A DNA stretch of 39,819 nucleotides from an uncultured Sphingomonadales bacterium (GTDB taxonomy: Bacteria > Pseudomonadota > Alphaproteobacteria > Sphingomonadales > Sphingomonadaceae). The notes under the pieces are model-generated. The model saw only the letters and a list, made by a program, of their open reading frames with translations. It was not told where the DNA came from and searched no databases. Below are positions 23,001 to 31,981 of this stretch, piece after piece. Position 1 is the stretch's first letter; every line of letters begins with the position of its first letter. The DNA is taken from positions 1 to 39,819 of the forward strand of contig CALCBC010000131.1 of the NCBI GenBank assembly GCA_937898525.1, written 5' to 3'. The position numbers and the translations under genes were made by a program.

Positions 23001-24626
23001 ATGCCTGCACAGGGTCCGACACTGACGATTCACGGCGCGGCGCACACCGTTACCGGTTCGTGCCTCGAGTTCTCCCACGGCGGCCGGACGATGCTGGTCG
23101 ACTGCGGGCTGTTCCAGGGCTCGCGCTCGCTCGAGGCGCTCAACGCCAACCCGTTCGCGTTCGATCCGCGGCGCGTCGCCGCGGTCACGCTGACTCACGC
23201 GCATATCGACCACAGCGGGCTGCTGCCGCGGCTGGTGGCCGAGGGGTTCGAGGGGCCGATCTGGTGCACGGCGGCGACGCGCGACCTGCTCGAAGCGATG
23301 CTGGCGGATGCCGGGCGGATCCAGGAATCCGACGCCGAGCGGCGCAACCGCCGCAGGGACCGCGCCGGCGAGGAGCCGTTCGTCCCGCTCTATACCGAGG
23401 CGGACGCGATGGCCGCCTGGCGGCTGTGCCGGCCGGTGCCGCTGGGGGAATGGTTCGAGCCGGTGCCGGGCTTCCGCGCGCGGCTGTGGAACGCGGGGCA
23501 CGTGCTCGGCTCGGCTTCGGTCGAGCTCGAGGCGGGCGGCGTCAGGGTGATGTGCTCGGGCGACCTCGGCCCCGAGCACAAGGTGTTCCATCCCAAGCCG
23601 GGCGGGCCTGGCGGGTTCGACTACGTGGTCTGCGAGAGCACTTACGGGGCGAGAGTCAGGGACAAGGTCACCGCCGAGGAGCGGCGCCGGCTGCTGCAGG
23701 CCGAAGTGCAGGGCGCGCTCGCGCGTGGCGGCAATCTCGTGGTGCCGGTGTTCGCGCTCGAGCGGACGCAGGAGCTGTTGCTCGACCTTGCGATCCTCAA
23801 CCGCTCGGGCGCGATCCCGCGGGTGCAGGTGTTCGTCGACTCGCCGCTGGCGAACAAGGTGACACAGGTCTTCGCGCGCTACGCCCACGAGCTCGAGGAC
23901 GTCGCAGGCAGCGACGTGTTCGAGCGCGGCACGTTCCACTTCACCGGCGACGTCTCGGAATCGATCCGGCTGAACTCGATCTCGGGCGCGGTGATCCTCG
24001 CCGGCTCGGGGATGTGCGAGGGCGGGCGCATCCGCCATCACCTGCTGCACAACCTCCACCGGCGGGAATCGACCGTGCTGTTCGTCGGCTACCAGGCCGA
24101 GGGGACCCTCGGCCGGGTGATCCTCGACGGGGCGGAGCGGGTGCGCATTTCCGGGGCCGACGTGATGGTCCGGGCGCAGATCCGGCGGATCGACCATTAC
24201 TCGGCCCACGCCGACCAGTCGGAGCTGCTCGAATGGATCGCCGATCGCGGGCCGATCGCGGGCGAGCTGTTCCTCGACCACGGCGAGCCCGACGCGCTCG
24301 AAGCGCTGCGCCGCGAGCTGCAGCGGCGCGAGCCCGGGCTGAGGGTGCGACTGCCGCAGATCGGCGAGACCTACCGGCTCGCCGCCGGGCAGCCGGCGAA
24401 ACGCATCGGTACCGGCAACCTCGAGGCGCAACAGGCGATCGGGCGCGACTGGCAGAACGCCTATGCCGAGCTGGTCACGGGGCTGAAGAGCGACCTCGCG
24501 CGCATCCGCGACGAGAAGAAGCGCGAGGAAGCGATTGCGCGGATTCGCGAGGTGATCGAATCCTACACCGAGTTCCGCGACGGGCGGCGGCAGGGAAGGA
24601 AGCCGCGCGAGCGCGCGAAAGGCTGA
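23001..24626 (+). CDS. beta-CASP metallo-beta-lactamase ribonuclease
   Basis: A 541-residue MBL-fold protein with the zinc motif H-x-H-x-D-H at 66-71 (THAHIDHSG), GHVLGSASVEL and the CSGDLGPEH strand. The beta-CASP insert shows VVPVFALERTQELLLDL, SGMCEGGRIRHHL and the C-terminal HYSAHADQSELLEWI motif of the CPSF73/Ysh1 group. Such proteins are RNA endo- or exonucleases, often called 'RNA specificity factor'. The C-terminal 60 residues are a charged helix. GAGG lies eight bases before the ATG, ten bases after the Prs-like stop. RNA cleavage here would feed nucleotides to the adjacent phosphorylase; this is an inference. Confidence 0.9.
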   Translation: MPAQGPTLTIHGAAHTVTGSCLEFSHGGRTMLVDCGLFQGSRSLEALNANPFAFDPRRVAAVTLTHAHIDHSGLLPRLVAEGFEGPIWCTAATRDLLEAMLADAGRIQESDAERRNRRRDRAGEEPFVPLYTEADAMAAWRLCRPVPLGEWFEPVPGFRARLWNAGHVLGSASVELEAGGVRVMCSGDLGPEHKVFHPKPGGPGGFDYVVCESTYGARVRDKVTAEERRRLLQAEVQGALARGGNLVVPVFALERTQELLLDLAILNRSGAIPRVQVFVDSPLANKVTQVFARYAHELEDVAGSDVFERGTFHFTGDVSESIRLNSISGAVILAGSGMCEGGRIRHHLLHNLHRRESTVLFVGYQAEGTLGRVILDGAERVRISGADVMVRAQIRRIDHYSAHADQSELLEWIADRGPIAGELFLDHGEPDALEALRRELQRREPGLRVRLPQIGETYRLAAGQPAKRIGTGNLEAQQAIGRDWQNAYAELVTGLKSDLARIRDEKKREEAIARIREVIESYTEFRDGRRQGRKPRERAKG

Positions 24627-24650
24627 GCTTGGCTTATGCGCCGAGCGACA

Positions 24651-24660
24651 TTATGTACCG
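24651..24660. promoter_or_regulatory. candidate TetR operator word before tetR
   Basis: TTATGTACCG ends six bases before the tetR start codon. Its exact reverse complement CGGTACATAA occurs at 25351-25360, upstream of the efflux operon. A 10-base word shared in these two places is most simply read as part of a common operator for the regulator. Confidence 0.5.
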
Positions 24661-24666
24661 CCTGAT

Positions 24667-25266
24667 ATGGAAACGGTCACGGCAGTCCGCGGTCGCCCGC
24701 GCGAGTTCGACGTCGACGAGGCGCTGGCCGCCGCGCTGCGCGTGTTCTGGGAGAAGGGCTACGACGGCGCCTCGCTGACCGACCTGACCGAGGCGATGGG
24801 GATCACCCGGCCGAGCCTCTACGCCGCGTTCGGCAACAAGGACGAGCTCTTCAAGCGCGCGCTCGACCTCTACGAGAAGGAGAAGCTGGCCTACATCCGC
24901 GGGGCGCTCGAGGCGCCGACCGCGCGCGGGGTGGCGCAGCGCCTGATCGAGGGGACGATCGAGAACATCACCAGCGAATGCCCGGGCTGCCTCGGCGTGA
25001 TCACGGCGGTCAGCTGCCGCAGCCCCGACTCGCCTATCCGCGAGGACATCCGCGCGCGCACGCACACGCTGCGCAGCGCGCTGGTCGAGCGGATGCAGCG
25101 GGCCATCGACGAGGGCGACTTCACTGCGCCGGTCGAGGCCGAAGCGATGACCCGCTACCTGCTCGCGGTGGTGCAGGGGATTTCGGTGCAGGCGGGGTCG
25201 GGGGCCTGTCGCGAGGAGCTGCAGAAGGTGGCGGAGGCCACGCTGGCGATCTGGCCGGGACGCTGA
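24667..25266 (+). CDS. TetR/AcrR family regulator, likely repressor of the RND operon
   Basis: A 199-residue TetR-family protein. The N-terminal HTH (about 12-60) reads VDEALAAALRVFWEKGYDGA, then SLTDLTEAMGITRPSLYAAF and GNKDELFKRALDLY. The C-terminal ligand domain has several cysteines (CPGCLG, CRSP, ACRE) that could serve in sensing, as in the redox-sensing relatives of NemR; this is inference. The start codon is almost leaderless after the operator-like TTATGTACCG. It lies 221 bases upstream of the efflux genes in the same direction, the usual arrangement for a local repressor. Confidence 0.9.
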   Translation: METVTAVRGRPREFDVDEALAAALRVFWEKGYDGASLTDLTEAMGITRPSLYAAFGNKDELFKRALDLYEKEKLAYIRGALEAPTARGVAQRLIEGTIENITSECPGCLGVITAVSCRSPDSPIREDIRARTHTLRSALVERMQRAIDEGDFTAPVEAEAMTRYLLAVVQGISVQAGSGACREELQKVAEATLAIWPGR

Positions 25267-25321
25267 AAGCCCAGCTTTGCTGCGCTGCGCAAAAAAATAT
25301 CGAGCGGTATAAAATTCCCGC

Positions 25322-25360
25322 TTGACCTTAACCGCAGATTACATACTTATCGGTACATAA
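25322..25360 (+). promoter_or_regulatory. candidate promoter and operator of the RND efflux operon
   Basis: TTGACC (25322-25327) and TACTTA (25344-25349) are 16 bases apart and could form a sigma-70 promoter. CGGTACATAA (25351-25360), the reverse complement of the word before tetR, abuts the -10, where a bound repressor would block transcription. TACATA occurs twice, at 25340-25345 and 25354-25359, 14 bases apart. The 25267-25487 gap holds no gene that I can support. Confidence 0.5.
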
Positions 25361-25487
25361 CCCGAGAGGGTGTTTCCTGCGTGCCCTCGCGCTCGTCAGG
25401 AGCCCCTTCCGTCTACCCGAGTGCGCGCCGCAGGGCCCGGAAAGCCTCGCTTCCGGGAACGGTGACGCACGCCCTGAGGACCGAGCG

Positions 25488-26765
25488 ATGAACGACCTGA
25501 CGCCGATCGAGATGGACGAGCTGGCCCGGCTCGAGGAAGCCGAGAACCCGCTGGTGCGCAGCCGGAGGCTGGGGCGCGCAGGCTGGCTGCTTCTGCTGGC
25601 GGCGGTGGTCGCCGCGCTGTCGTGGTACCTGCTGCGTGGCGGTCCTGCGCCGGCCGCTGCGCCGCCGATGCCGGTGGTGACCGTGGCCACGCCGCTGCAG
25701 CGCGAGATCACCGAGTGGGACGAATACATCGGTCGGTTCGAGGCGAGCCGCGCCGTCGAGCTGCGGCCGCGCGTCTCGGGCCAGATCGTCGCGGTGCATT
25801 TCCAGGACGGGCAGTTCGTCCGCCAGGGGCAACCGCTGTTCACGATCGACCCGCGGCCCTACCGCGCCGCGCTGGCCGAGGCGCAGGCCGGCGTCGCCAC
25901 GGCCCGGAGCGACCTCGCGCTGGCGCAGAGCGATCTCGAACGCGCGCTGCGGCTGGTCGAGGACGACGCAGTGGCGCAGAGCGAAATCGACGCGTTGCGG
26001 GCGCGGGTCACCGCGGCCCGCGCGGCACTCGCCGCAGCGCAGGCGCGGGTCCGCTCGCGCAGCCTCGACGTCGAGTTCACCACGGTTCGCGCGCCGATCA
26101 GCGGGCGCGTGTCCGATCGCCGCGTCGACCCGGGCAACCTGGTTGCGGCCGGCGACGGGCCTGCGGCGACGCTGCTGACGACGATCGTCGCGACCGACCC
26201 GCTGCACTTCGTGTTCGACGGATCGGAAGGGCTCTTCCTCAAGTCGAAGCGCGAAGGCCTCGCGAACGGTGCCGAAGTGCAGATCCGCCTGCAGGACGAG
26301 GCGGACTACAAGTGGCGCGGTGAGCTCGACTTCACCGACAACGCGCTCGATCCCAACTCGGGCACGATCCGCGCCCGCGCCCTGGTCCGCAATCCGGACA
26401 ATTTCCTGACCCCCGGCATGTTCGGCAACATGCGGCTGGCGAGCGGCGGGACCGAGCGCGCGTTGCTGGTGCCCGACACCGCGGTGCAGACCGACCAGAC
26501 GCGCAAGCTGCTGCTGGTAGTCGGTCGTGACGGCACGGTGGCGGCGCGCGAGGTCACCCTCGGCCCCGTGATCGACGGGGGGTTGCGCGTGGTGCGCGGC
26601 GGGCTCGAGCCGACCGACCGGGTGATAATCGCCGGGACCCAGATGGCTTTCCCGGGCAGCAAGGTCGTCGCACGGGTCGGGCGGATCGACCCGCCCGAAC
26701 CGGCCGCCGACACTCCGTCGGCGACGGCGGCGGCTCCGCCCGGAACGGCCTCGCTCGCCGGCTGA
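25488..26765 (+). CDS. RND efflux periplasmic adaptor (membrane fusion protein)
   Basis: A 425-residue HlyD/AcrA-type adaptor that bridges the inner-membrane pump and the outer-membrane channel. It has a 27-residue cytoplasmic N-terminus, one membrane anchor (about 32-50, no lipobox), and the lipoyl half-motifs VELRPRVSGQIVAVHFQDGQ and VEFTTVRAPISGRVSDRRVD around a coiled-coil hairpin (about 125-185). A beta-barrel follows, then a membrane-proximal domain and a Pro/Ala-rich tail. It resembles the MexE group. The ATG follows GAGG by eight bases. The pump gene follows after 52 bases. Confidence 0.93.
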   Translation: MNDLTPIEMDELARLEEAENPLVRSRRLGRAGWLLLLAAVVAALSWYLLRGGPAPAAAPPMPVVTVATPLQREITEWDEYIGRFEASRAVELRPRVSGQIVAVHFQDGQFVRQGQPLFTIDPRPYRAALAEAQAGVATARSDLALAQSDLERALRLVEDDAVAQSEIDALRARVTAARAALAAAQARVRSRSLDVEFTTVRAPISGRVSDRRVDPGNLVAAGDGPAATLLTTIVATDPLHFVFDGSEGLFLKSKREGLANGAEVQIRLQDEADYKWRGELDFTDNALDPNSGTIRARALVRNPDNFLTPGMFGNMRLASGGTERALLVPDTAVQTDQTRKLLLVVGRDGTVAAREVTLGPVIDGGLRVVRGGLEPTDRVIIAGTQMAFPGSKVVARVGRIDPPEPAADTPSATAAAPPGTASLAG

Positions 26766-26817
26766 CCGCCGGACCCGTCCTCCCCCTTCGACGCCCCGAT
26801 TCCGACTGGAGCCCGAA

Positions 26818-29800
26818 ATGCGCCTGTCCCGCTTCTTCATCGACCGGCCGATCTTCGCCGCGGTGATCGCCGTGATCATCACCCTCATCGGGGCGATCTC
26901 GTACTTCTTCCTGCCGGTGGCGCAGTACCCCGAGGTGGTGCCGCCGACGGTGACCGTGACCGCGGTCTATCCGGGCGCTTCGGCCGAGACCGTGGCCGAC
27001 ACGGTGGCCAACCCGATCGAGCAGGAGATCAACGGCGTCGACGGGATGCTCTACCTGTCGAGCCAGTCGACCGGTGACGGGCGGGTGACGATCACCGTCA
27101 CTTTCGAGCCCGGTACCGACCTCGACGAGGCGCAGGTGCTGGTGCAGAACCGGGTGGCGATCGCCGAGCCGCGGCTGCCCGAGGAAGTGCAGCGCCTCGG
27201 CATCGTCACGCGCAAGACGACGCCCGACTTCCTGCTGATCGTCAACCTGATCTCGCCCGACGGTTCGCTCGACCGCGAGTACATCTCGAACTACGCGCAG
27301 ACGCGGATCAAGGACCGGCTGGCGCGGATCGAGGGCGTCGGCGACGTGCAGCTGTTCGGCCACCGCGAGCTGGCGATGCGGGTGTGGATCGATCCCGGCC
27401 GGGCGGCGGCGCTCAACCTGACCGCGGGCGAAATCGTCTCCGCGCTGAGGGCGCAGAACGTCCAGGTCGCGGCGGGCACGCTCGGCCAGCCGCCGAGCCC
27501 GGGGAGCGCGTTCCAGCTCAACGTCGAGACGCAGGGCCGCTTCACCGATCCGCGGCAATTCGAGAACGTGGTGATCCGCACCGACGCGGAAGGCCGCCAG
27601 GTGCGCGTCGGCGACGTTGCCCGCGTAGAGATCGGCGCGCAGGATTACGGCACCTCGGCCTATCTCGACCACCGCGACTCGGTGATCATCCCGGTGCTGC
27701 AGGAGCCCGGTTCGAACGCGCTCGCGTCGGCCGAAGCGGTCAAGGCGGCGATGGAGGAAATCTCGGCCGACTTCCCGCAGGGGCTCGAGTACCGCATCGT
27801 CTACAACCCGACCGAGTTCATCCAGCAGTCGGTCGACGCGGTGGTCGCGACCCTGCTCGAGGCGATCGTGCTCGTCGTGCTGGTGATCGTCGTGTTCCTG
27901 CAGAAGTGGCGCGCCTCGGTCATCCCGGTGCTGGCGATCCCGGTCTCGCTGATCGGCACTTTCGCGGTGCTGGCGATGCTCGGCTACTCGCTCAACAACC
28001 TTTCGCTGTTCGGGCTGGTGCTGGCGATCGGCATCGTCGTCGACGACGCGATCGTCGTGGTCGAGAACGTCGAGCGCAATCTCGAGAGCGGGATGAGCCC
28101 GCTCGAGGCGGCGCGCACCTCGATGGACGAGGTCGGCGCGGCGCTGGTGGCGATCGTGCTGGTGCTGTGCGCGGTGTTCGTGCCGACGCTGTTCATCGGC
28201 GGCCTCTCGGGCGTGTTCTACCAGCAGTTCGCGGTGACGATCTCGGCCGCGACGGTGATCTCGCTGATCGTCTCGCTGACGCTCTCGCCGGCGCTGTCCG
28301 CGCTGCTGCTGCGCAAGCATGCGCAGGTCCCGGAGGGCGGCTACTGGCGCCGGCTCGCCGAACGCGCGAGCGACACGTTCAACCGCGCGTTCGAGCGGTT
28401 CGGCGAGGCCTACGCCCGCTTGACCGCACGGCTGGTGGTGATGCCGCGGCGGATGATGGCGGCCTATGCCGGCCTGATCGCGCTCACCGGTGCCGCGCTG
28501 TGGGTAACCCCGACCGGGTTCATCCCGCAGCAGGACCAGGCCTACTTCCTGACCGTGATCCAGCTTCCGCCGGGCTCGGCCACCGCGCGCACCGACGCGG
28601 TGATGAAGAAGGTCGCCGAGCGGGTGCTGCCGATCGACGGGATCAAGGGCACCGTCATGCTGTCGGGCTTCGATGGCACCTCGGAGACGCAGAACGCGAG
28701 CTCGGCGGCGGCCTACTGGGTGCTCGAGGACTTCGACTACCGCGCCGAGCACGGGCTGACGGTCGATGCGCTGATCGCCGAGGCGCAGAAGGCGACCGCC
28801 GACATCAACGAGGCGCGGCTGATGATCGTCAAGCCGCCGGTGATCCGCGGGATCGGCTCGGCGGGTGGCTTCCGCATGATGATCGAGGACCGCAACGGGC
28901 AAGGCTACCGTGCGCTGCAGGAGGCGGCCAACGCGGTCATCGCCCAGGCCAACCAGCAGGAGGGGCTCGCCGGGGTCTATACCTTCTTCGACACCGGCAC
29001 TCCGCGCGTGCGCGCCGACATCGACCGCGACAAGGCGCAGATCCTCGGCGTGCCGCCGTCGCGGGTGTTCGAGACGCTGCAGGTCTATCTCGGCTCGGCG
29101 TTCATCAACGACTTCAACCTGCTCGGCCGGACCTACCGCGTGACCGCGCAGGCCGACGCGCCGTTCCGCGACAGCCCGTCCGACATCGCCAACCTGCAGA
29201 CCCGTTCCGACAACGGGGCGATGGTGCCGATCGGTTCGGTCGCGACGCTGAGCGACACCACCGGTCCGTATCGGGTGACCCGCTACAACCTCGCCCCGGC
29301 GGTGGCGGTCGACGGCGACACCGCGCCGGGCTTCTCCTCGGGTCAGTCGCTGGTGGCGATGGAGAAGGTCGCCGACGAGGTGCTGCCGCGCGGCTACGAA
29401 ACCGAGTGGACCGGGATCGCCTACCAGCAGGACACGGCGGGCAACACCGCGGCGCTGGTCTTCGCGCTGGCCGTGCTGCTCGTGTTCCTGGTGCTGGCGG
29501 CGCAGTACGAGAGCCTGGTCATGCCGCTGGCGATCATCCTGATCGTGCCGATGTGCGTGCTCGCGGCGATGGTCGGGGTCAACCTGCGCGGCATGGACAA
29601 CAACGTGCTGACGCAGATCGGCCTGGTGGTGCTGATTGCGCTGGCTGCGAAGAACGCGATCCTGATCGTCGAGTTCGCGCGCCAGGGCGAGGAGCTGCAC
29701 GGGCTGAGCCCGGCCGAGGCGGCGGTGCAGGCGGCCCGCACGCGCCTGCGGCCGATCCTGATGACCAGCTTTGCGTTCATCCTCGGCTCGGTGCCGCTGG

Positions 29801-30003
29801 TGATCGCGACCGGTGCCGGCGCCGAGCTGCGCCAGGCGCTCGGCACCGCGGTGTGCTTCGGCATGCTCGGTGTGACCGGCTTTGGCCTCGTGTTCACGCC
29901 GACGTTCTACGTCGTCAGCCGCAGCCTCGGCCAGCGGATCGCCGCGCTGCGCGACCGGTGGCAGCGGGGCCGCCGCGATCCCCTGTCGATCCCAGCCGAA
30001 TAG
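26818..30003 (+). CDS. RND multidrug efflux pump (HAE1, AcrB/MexF type)
   Basis: A 1061-residue inner-membrane pump with 12 helices and two large periplasmic loops. It starts MRLSRFFIDRPIFAAVIAVI, as in the family. Proton-relay residues are present: Asp409/Asp410 in GIVVDDAIVVVENVERN of helix 4 and Lys945 in AAKNAILIVEFARQ of helix 10. TPTGFIPQQDQAYF and the porter-domain TGIAYQQDTAGNT are family segments. It exports drugs, solvents or dyes with proton antiport, using the adaptor before it and the channel after it. The closest layout is the MexF/OqxB group. GGAG lies six bases before the ATG. Confidence 0.96.
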   Translation: MRLSRFFIDRPIFAAVIAVIITLIGAISYFFLPVAQYPEVVPPTVTVTAVYPGASAETVADTVANPIEQEINGVDGMLYLSSQSTGDGRVTITVTFEPGTDLDEAQVLVQNRVAIAEPRLPEEVQRLGIVTRKTTPDFLLIVNLISPDGSLDREYISNYAQTRIKDRLARIEGVGDVQLFGHRELAMRVWIDPGRAAALNLTAGEIVSALRAQNVQVAAGTLGQPPSPGSAFQLNVETQGRFTDPRQFENVVIRTDAEGRQVRVGDVARVEIGAQDYGTSAYLDHRDSVIIPVLQEPGSNALASAEAVKAAMEEISADFPQGLEYRIVYNPTEFIQQSVDAVVATLLEAIVLVVLVIVVFLQKWRASVIPVLAIPVSLIGTFAVLAMLGYSLNNLSLFGLVLAIGIVVDDAIVVVENVERNLESGMSPLEAARTSMDEVGAALVAIVLVLCAVFVPTLFIGGLSGVFYQQFAVTISAATVISLIVSLTLSPALSALLLRKHAQVPEGGYWRRLAERASDTFNRAFERFGEAYARLTARLVVMPRRMMAAYAGLIALTGAALWVTPTGFIPQQDQAYFLTVIQLPPGSATARTDAVMKKVAERVLPIDGIKGTVMLSGFDGTSETQNASSAAAYWVLEDFDYRAEHGLTVDALIAEAQKATADINEARLMIVKPPVIRGIGSAGGFRMMIEDRNGQGYRALQEAANAVIAQANQQEGLAGVYTFFDTGTPRVRADIDRDKAQILGVPPSRVFETLQVYLGSAFINDFNLLGRTYRVTAQADAPFRDSPSDIANLQTRSDNGAMVPIGSVATLSDTTGPYRVTRYNLAPAVAVDGDTAPGFSSGQSLVAMEKVADEVLPRGYETEWTGIAYQQDTAGNTAALVFALAVLLVFLVLAAQYESLVMPLAIILIVPMCVLAAMVGVNLRGMDNNVLTQIGLVVLIALAAKNAILIVEFARQGEELHGLSPAEAAVQAARTRLRPILMTSFAFILGSVPLVIATGAGAELRQALGTAVCFGMLGVTGFGLVFTPTFYVVSRSLGQRIAALRDRWQRGRRDPLSIPAE

Positions 30004-30011
30004 GTGCTTCG

Positions 30012-31433
30012 ATGACCCTTCGCGCTTTCGCCTTCTCGTCCCTTTCCGCGCTCGCCCTGGCGGGGTGCGCGGTGGGGCCGGACTACGTCGCAACTCCCCC
30101 CCGTCCCGCGTCGTCCGGCCCCTTCCTTGCCGCGGGCGCCCCGCCCGTCGCGCCCGACCCGCTGCCGGCCGACTGGTGGCGGCTCTACGACGACCCGGTG
30201 CTCGACGGGCTGGTCGCCGACGCGCTCGCTGCGAACACCGACGTGCGCCAGGCCGTGGCCCGGATCGAACGGGCTCGCGCCGGGCTGCGCGGGGCGCAGG
30301 CCGGACGGCTCCCGCAGACCGCGGTCGGCGCGAGCGGCGGCTACGGACGCCAGTCCGAAGGACAGGTGCCGCCGGGCGCCGACCGCGAAGGGTGGAGCTA
30401 CGATGCCGGGATCGAGGTCGGCTACGAGCTCGACCTGTTCGGGCGGGTGAGCCGCTCGGTCGAGGCGGCGCGCGGCGATCTCGCGGCGAGCGAGGCCGAT
30501 GCCGACGCGGTGCGGGTGATCGTCGTCGCCGAGACGACGCGCGCCTATGCCGACGCGGCTTCGGGCGCGGCGCAGCTGCGGGTGGCGCGCGAGATCGTCG
30601 AGCTGCTCGACCAGTCGCTGGCGCTGACCTCGCGGCGGCACGATGCCGGGCTCGAGAGCGGCCTCGCGGTTGCACAGATCGCGGCGCTGCGCGAGCAGCG
30701 CGCGGCCGAGATCCCGGCGCTCGAAGCGCAGCGCCAGGCGGCGCTGTTCCGCCTCGCGACGCTGACCGGGCGGGCGCCGGCCGAGCTGCCGCCCATCGCC
30801 GGCGAGCGCAGCGTGGGGCTCGAGATCCGCGAGCCGATCCCGGTCGGCGACGGCGCCGCGCTGCTCGCACGCCGGCCCGACATCCGCGCGGCCGAACGGC
30901 GGCTCGAGGCGAACACCGCGCGGATCGGGGTGGCGACGGCCGACCTCTACCCCCGGATCACGCTCGGCGGGTCGATCGGCTCGACCGGGACCGACATCGC
31001 CGACATCTTCACCGGCGGCCCGCTGCGCTGGCTGCTCGGGCCGCTGCTCAGCTGGAGCTTCCCCAACCAGGAGCCCGCGCGGGCGCGGATCGCCGCGGCA
31101 GAGGCCGGGGCGAAGGAATCGCTCGCCGCGTTCGACGGGACGGTGCTGCTGGCGCTCGAGGAGACCGAGACGGCGCTGTCGAACTACGCGCGCTCGCTCG
31201 AGCGTCGCGCGGCGCTGCAGGCGGCGGCCGAGCAGGCCGAACGCGCCGCGCGCATCACCCGGGCGCAGCAGCGCGAGGGGGCGATCAATTCGCTCGACCG
31301 GCTCGACGCCGAGCGCACGCTGGCCGAGGCCAAGGCCCAGCTCGCGGCGCAGGACGCGGCGGTCTCGCGCGCGCAGATCGACCTGTTCCGCGCGCTTGGT
31401 GGCGGCTGGTCGGCGAGCGGCAAGGGCGGCTGA
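30012..31433 (+). CDS. outer-membrane efflux lipoprotein (OprM/NodT family)
   Basis: A 473-residue TolC-like channel with a lipoprotein signal peptide ending LAGC (lipidated Cys about residue 19), then AVGPDYVAP-like VGPDYVATPPRP. Two repeats of the TolC-type helical barrel follow, with the family segments DWWRLYDDPVLDGLV, GYELDLFGRVSRSVEAA, LLARRPDIRAAERRLEANTA and PLLSWSFPN. It starts eight bases after the pump stop and so completes a three-gene operon. No convincing terminator was seen in the 67 bases before the next gene, so the downstream genes may be read through. Confidence 0.94.
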   Translation: MTLRAFAFSSLSALALAGCAVGPDYVATPPRPASSGPFLAAGAPPVAPDPLPADWWRLYDDPVLDGLVADALAANTDVRQAVARIERARAGLRGAQAGRLPQTAVGASGGYGRQSEGQVPPGADREGWSYDAGIEVGYELDLFGRVSRSVEAARGDLAASEADADAVRVIVVAETTRAYADAASGAAQLRVAREIVELLDQSLALTSRRHDAGLESGLAVAQIAALREQRAAEIPALEAQRQAALFRLATLTGRAPAELPPIAGERSVGLEIREPIPVGDGAALLARRPDIRAAERRLEANTARIGVATADLYPRITLGGSIGSTGTDIADIFTGGPLRWLLGPLLSWSFPNQEPARARIAAAEAGAKESLAAFDGTVLLALEETETALSNYARSLERRAALQAAAEQAERAARITRAQQREGAINSLDRLDAERTLAEAKAQLAAQDAAVSRAQIDLFRALGGGWSASGKGG

Positions 31434-31500
31434 CCGGCTGGCCCTTTCCTTTTCGCCGGCGTTGGGCGATGCCGCGCGTGGGTGGAAAGGGGGACGGGCC

Positions 31501-31962
31501 ATGAGGACCAGGCTGACGATGCTCGCCGCGGCGCTCGCGCTGGCGACGCCCGGGACGGCGCAGACCGCGCGGCCGATGCTCGACTACGCGAGTGCCGCGG
31601 CGATCCGCGACGGGTGCGTGGCGTGGGCCCAGGAGCGCGACCTTTCGGTGGCGGTGGCGGTGTTCGACGAGCGCGGCACGCTGATGGCCTTCGCGCTGAT
31701 GGACGGCGCCCCGTCGGCGGTCGGCAACTACGCGCAGTGGAAAGGCCGCTCGGCGGCGACGATCCACGTGGCCTCGGCCGAGACCGCCAACTGGGGCCGC
31801 GGGCCGGCCGAGCTGGCGACCTGGGAAGGCGGGGTGCCGGTGTTCTCGGCCGAGGGCGTGGCGCTCGGCGGGGTCGGCGTGTCGGGCGCCGAGAGCGCCG
31901 AGGACGTCGCCTGCGGCAAGGCGGGGATCGCCGCGGCCGGGCTCAGGGACACGGCGGGCTAG
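31501..31962 (+). CDS. secreted GlcG/HbpS family (heme-binding-type) protein
   Basis: A 153-residue protein with a signal peptide (MRTRLTMLAAALALATPGTA/Q). The mature domain has the GlcG/HbpS/PduO-C features: LSVAVAVFDERGTLMAFALM, a central helix KGRSAATIHVASAE, and PVFSAEGVALGGVGVSGAES. Members bind small ligands such as heme or corrinoids; the ligand here is unknown. AAGGGGG lies about nine bases before the ATG. It is followed after 19 bases by the SIS-domain gene. Confidence 0.82.
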   Translation: MRTRLTMLAAALALATPGTAQTARPMLDYASAAAIRDGCVAWAQERDLSVAVAVFDERGTLMAFALMDGAPSAVGNYAQWKGRSAATIHVASAETANWGRGPAELATWEGGVPVFSAEGVALGGVGVSGAESAEDVACGKAGIAAAGLRDTAG

Positions 31963-31981
31963 CGGATGGAGGGGCGCGGCG

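Noticed and set aside
22776..24431. A leftward open frame of about 550 codons opposite the beta-CASP RNase
   Set aside because: Shadow of a gene with a full zinc motif on the other strand; no start signal or domain.
26554..30870. A leftward open frame of more than 1400 codons opposite the efflux operon
   Set aside because: Antisense shadow of the adaptor, pump and channel genes, which have complete family motifs.
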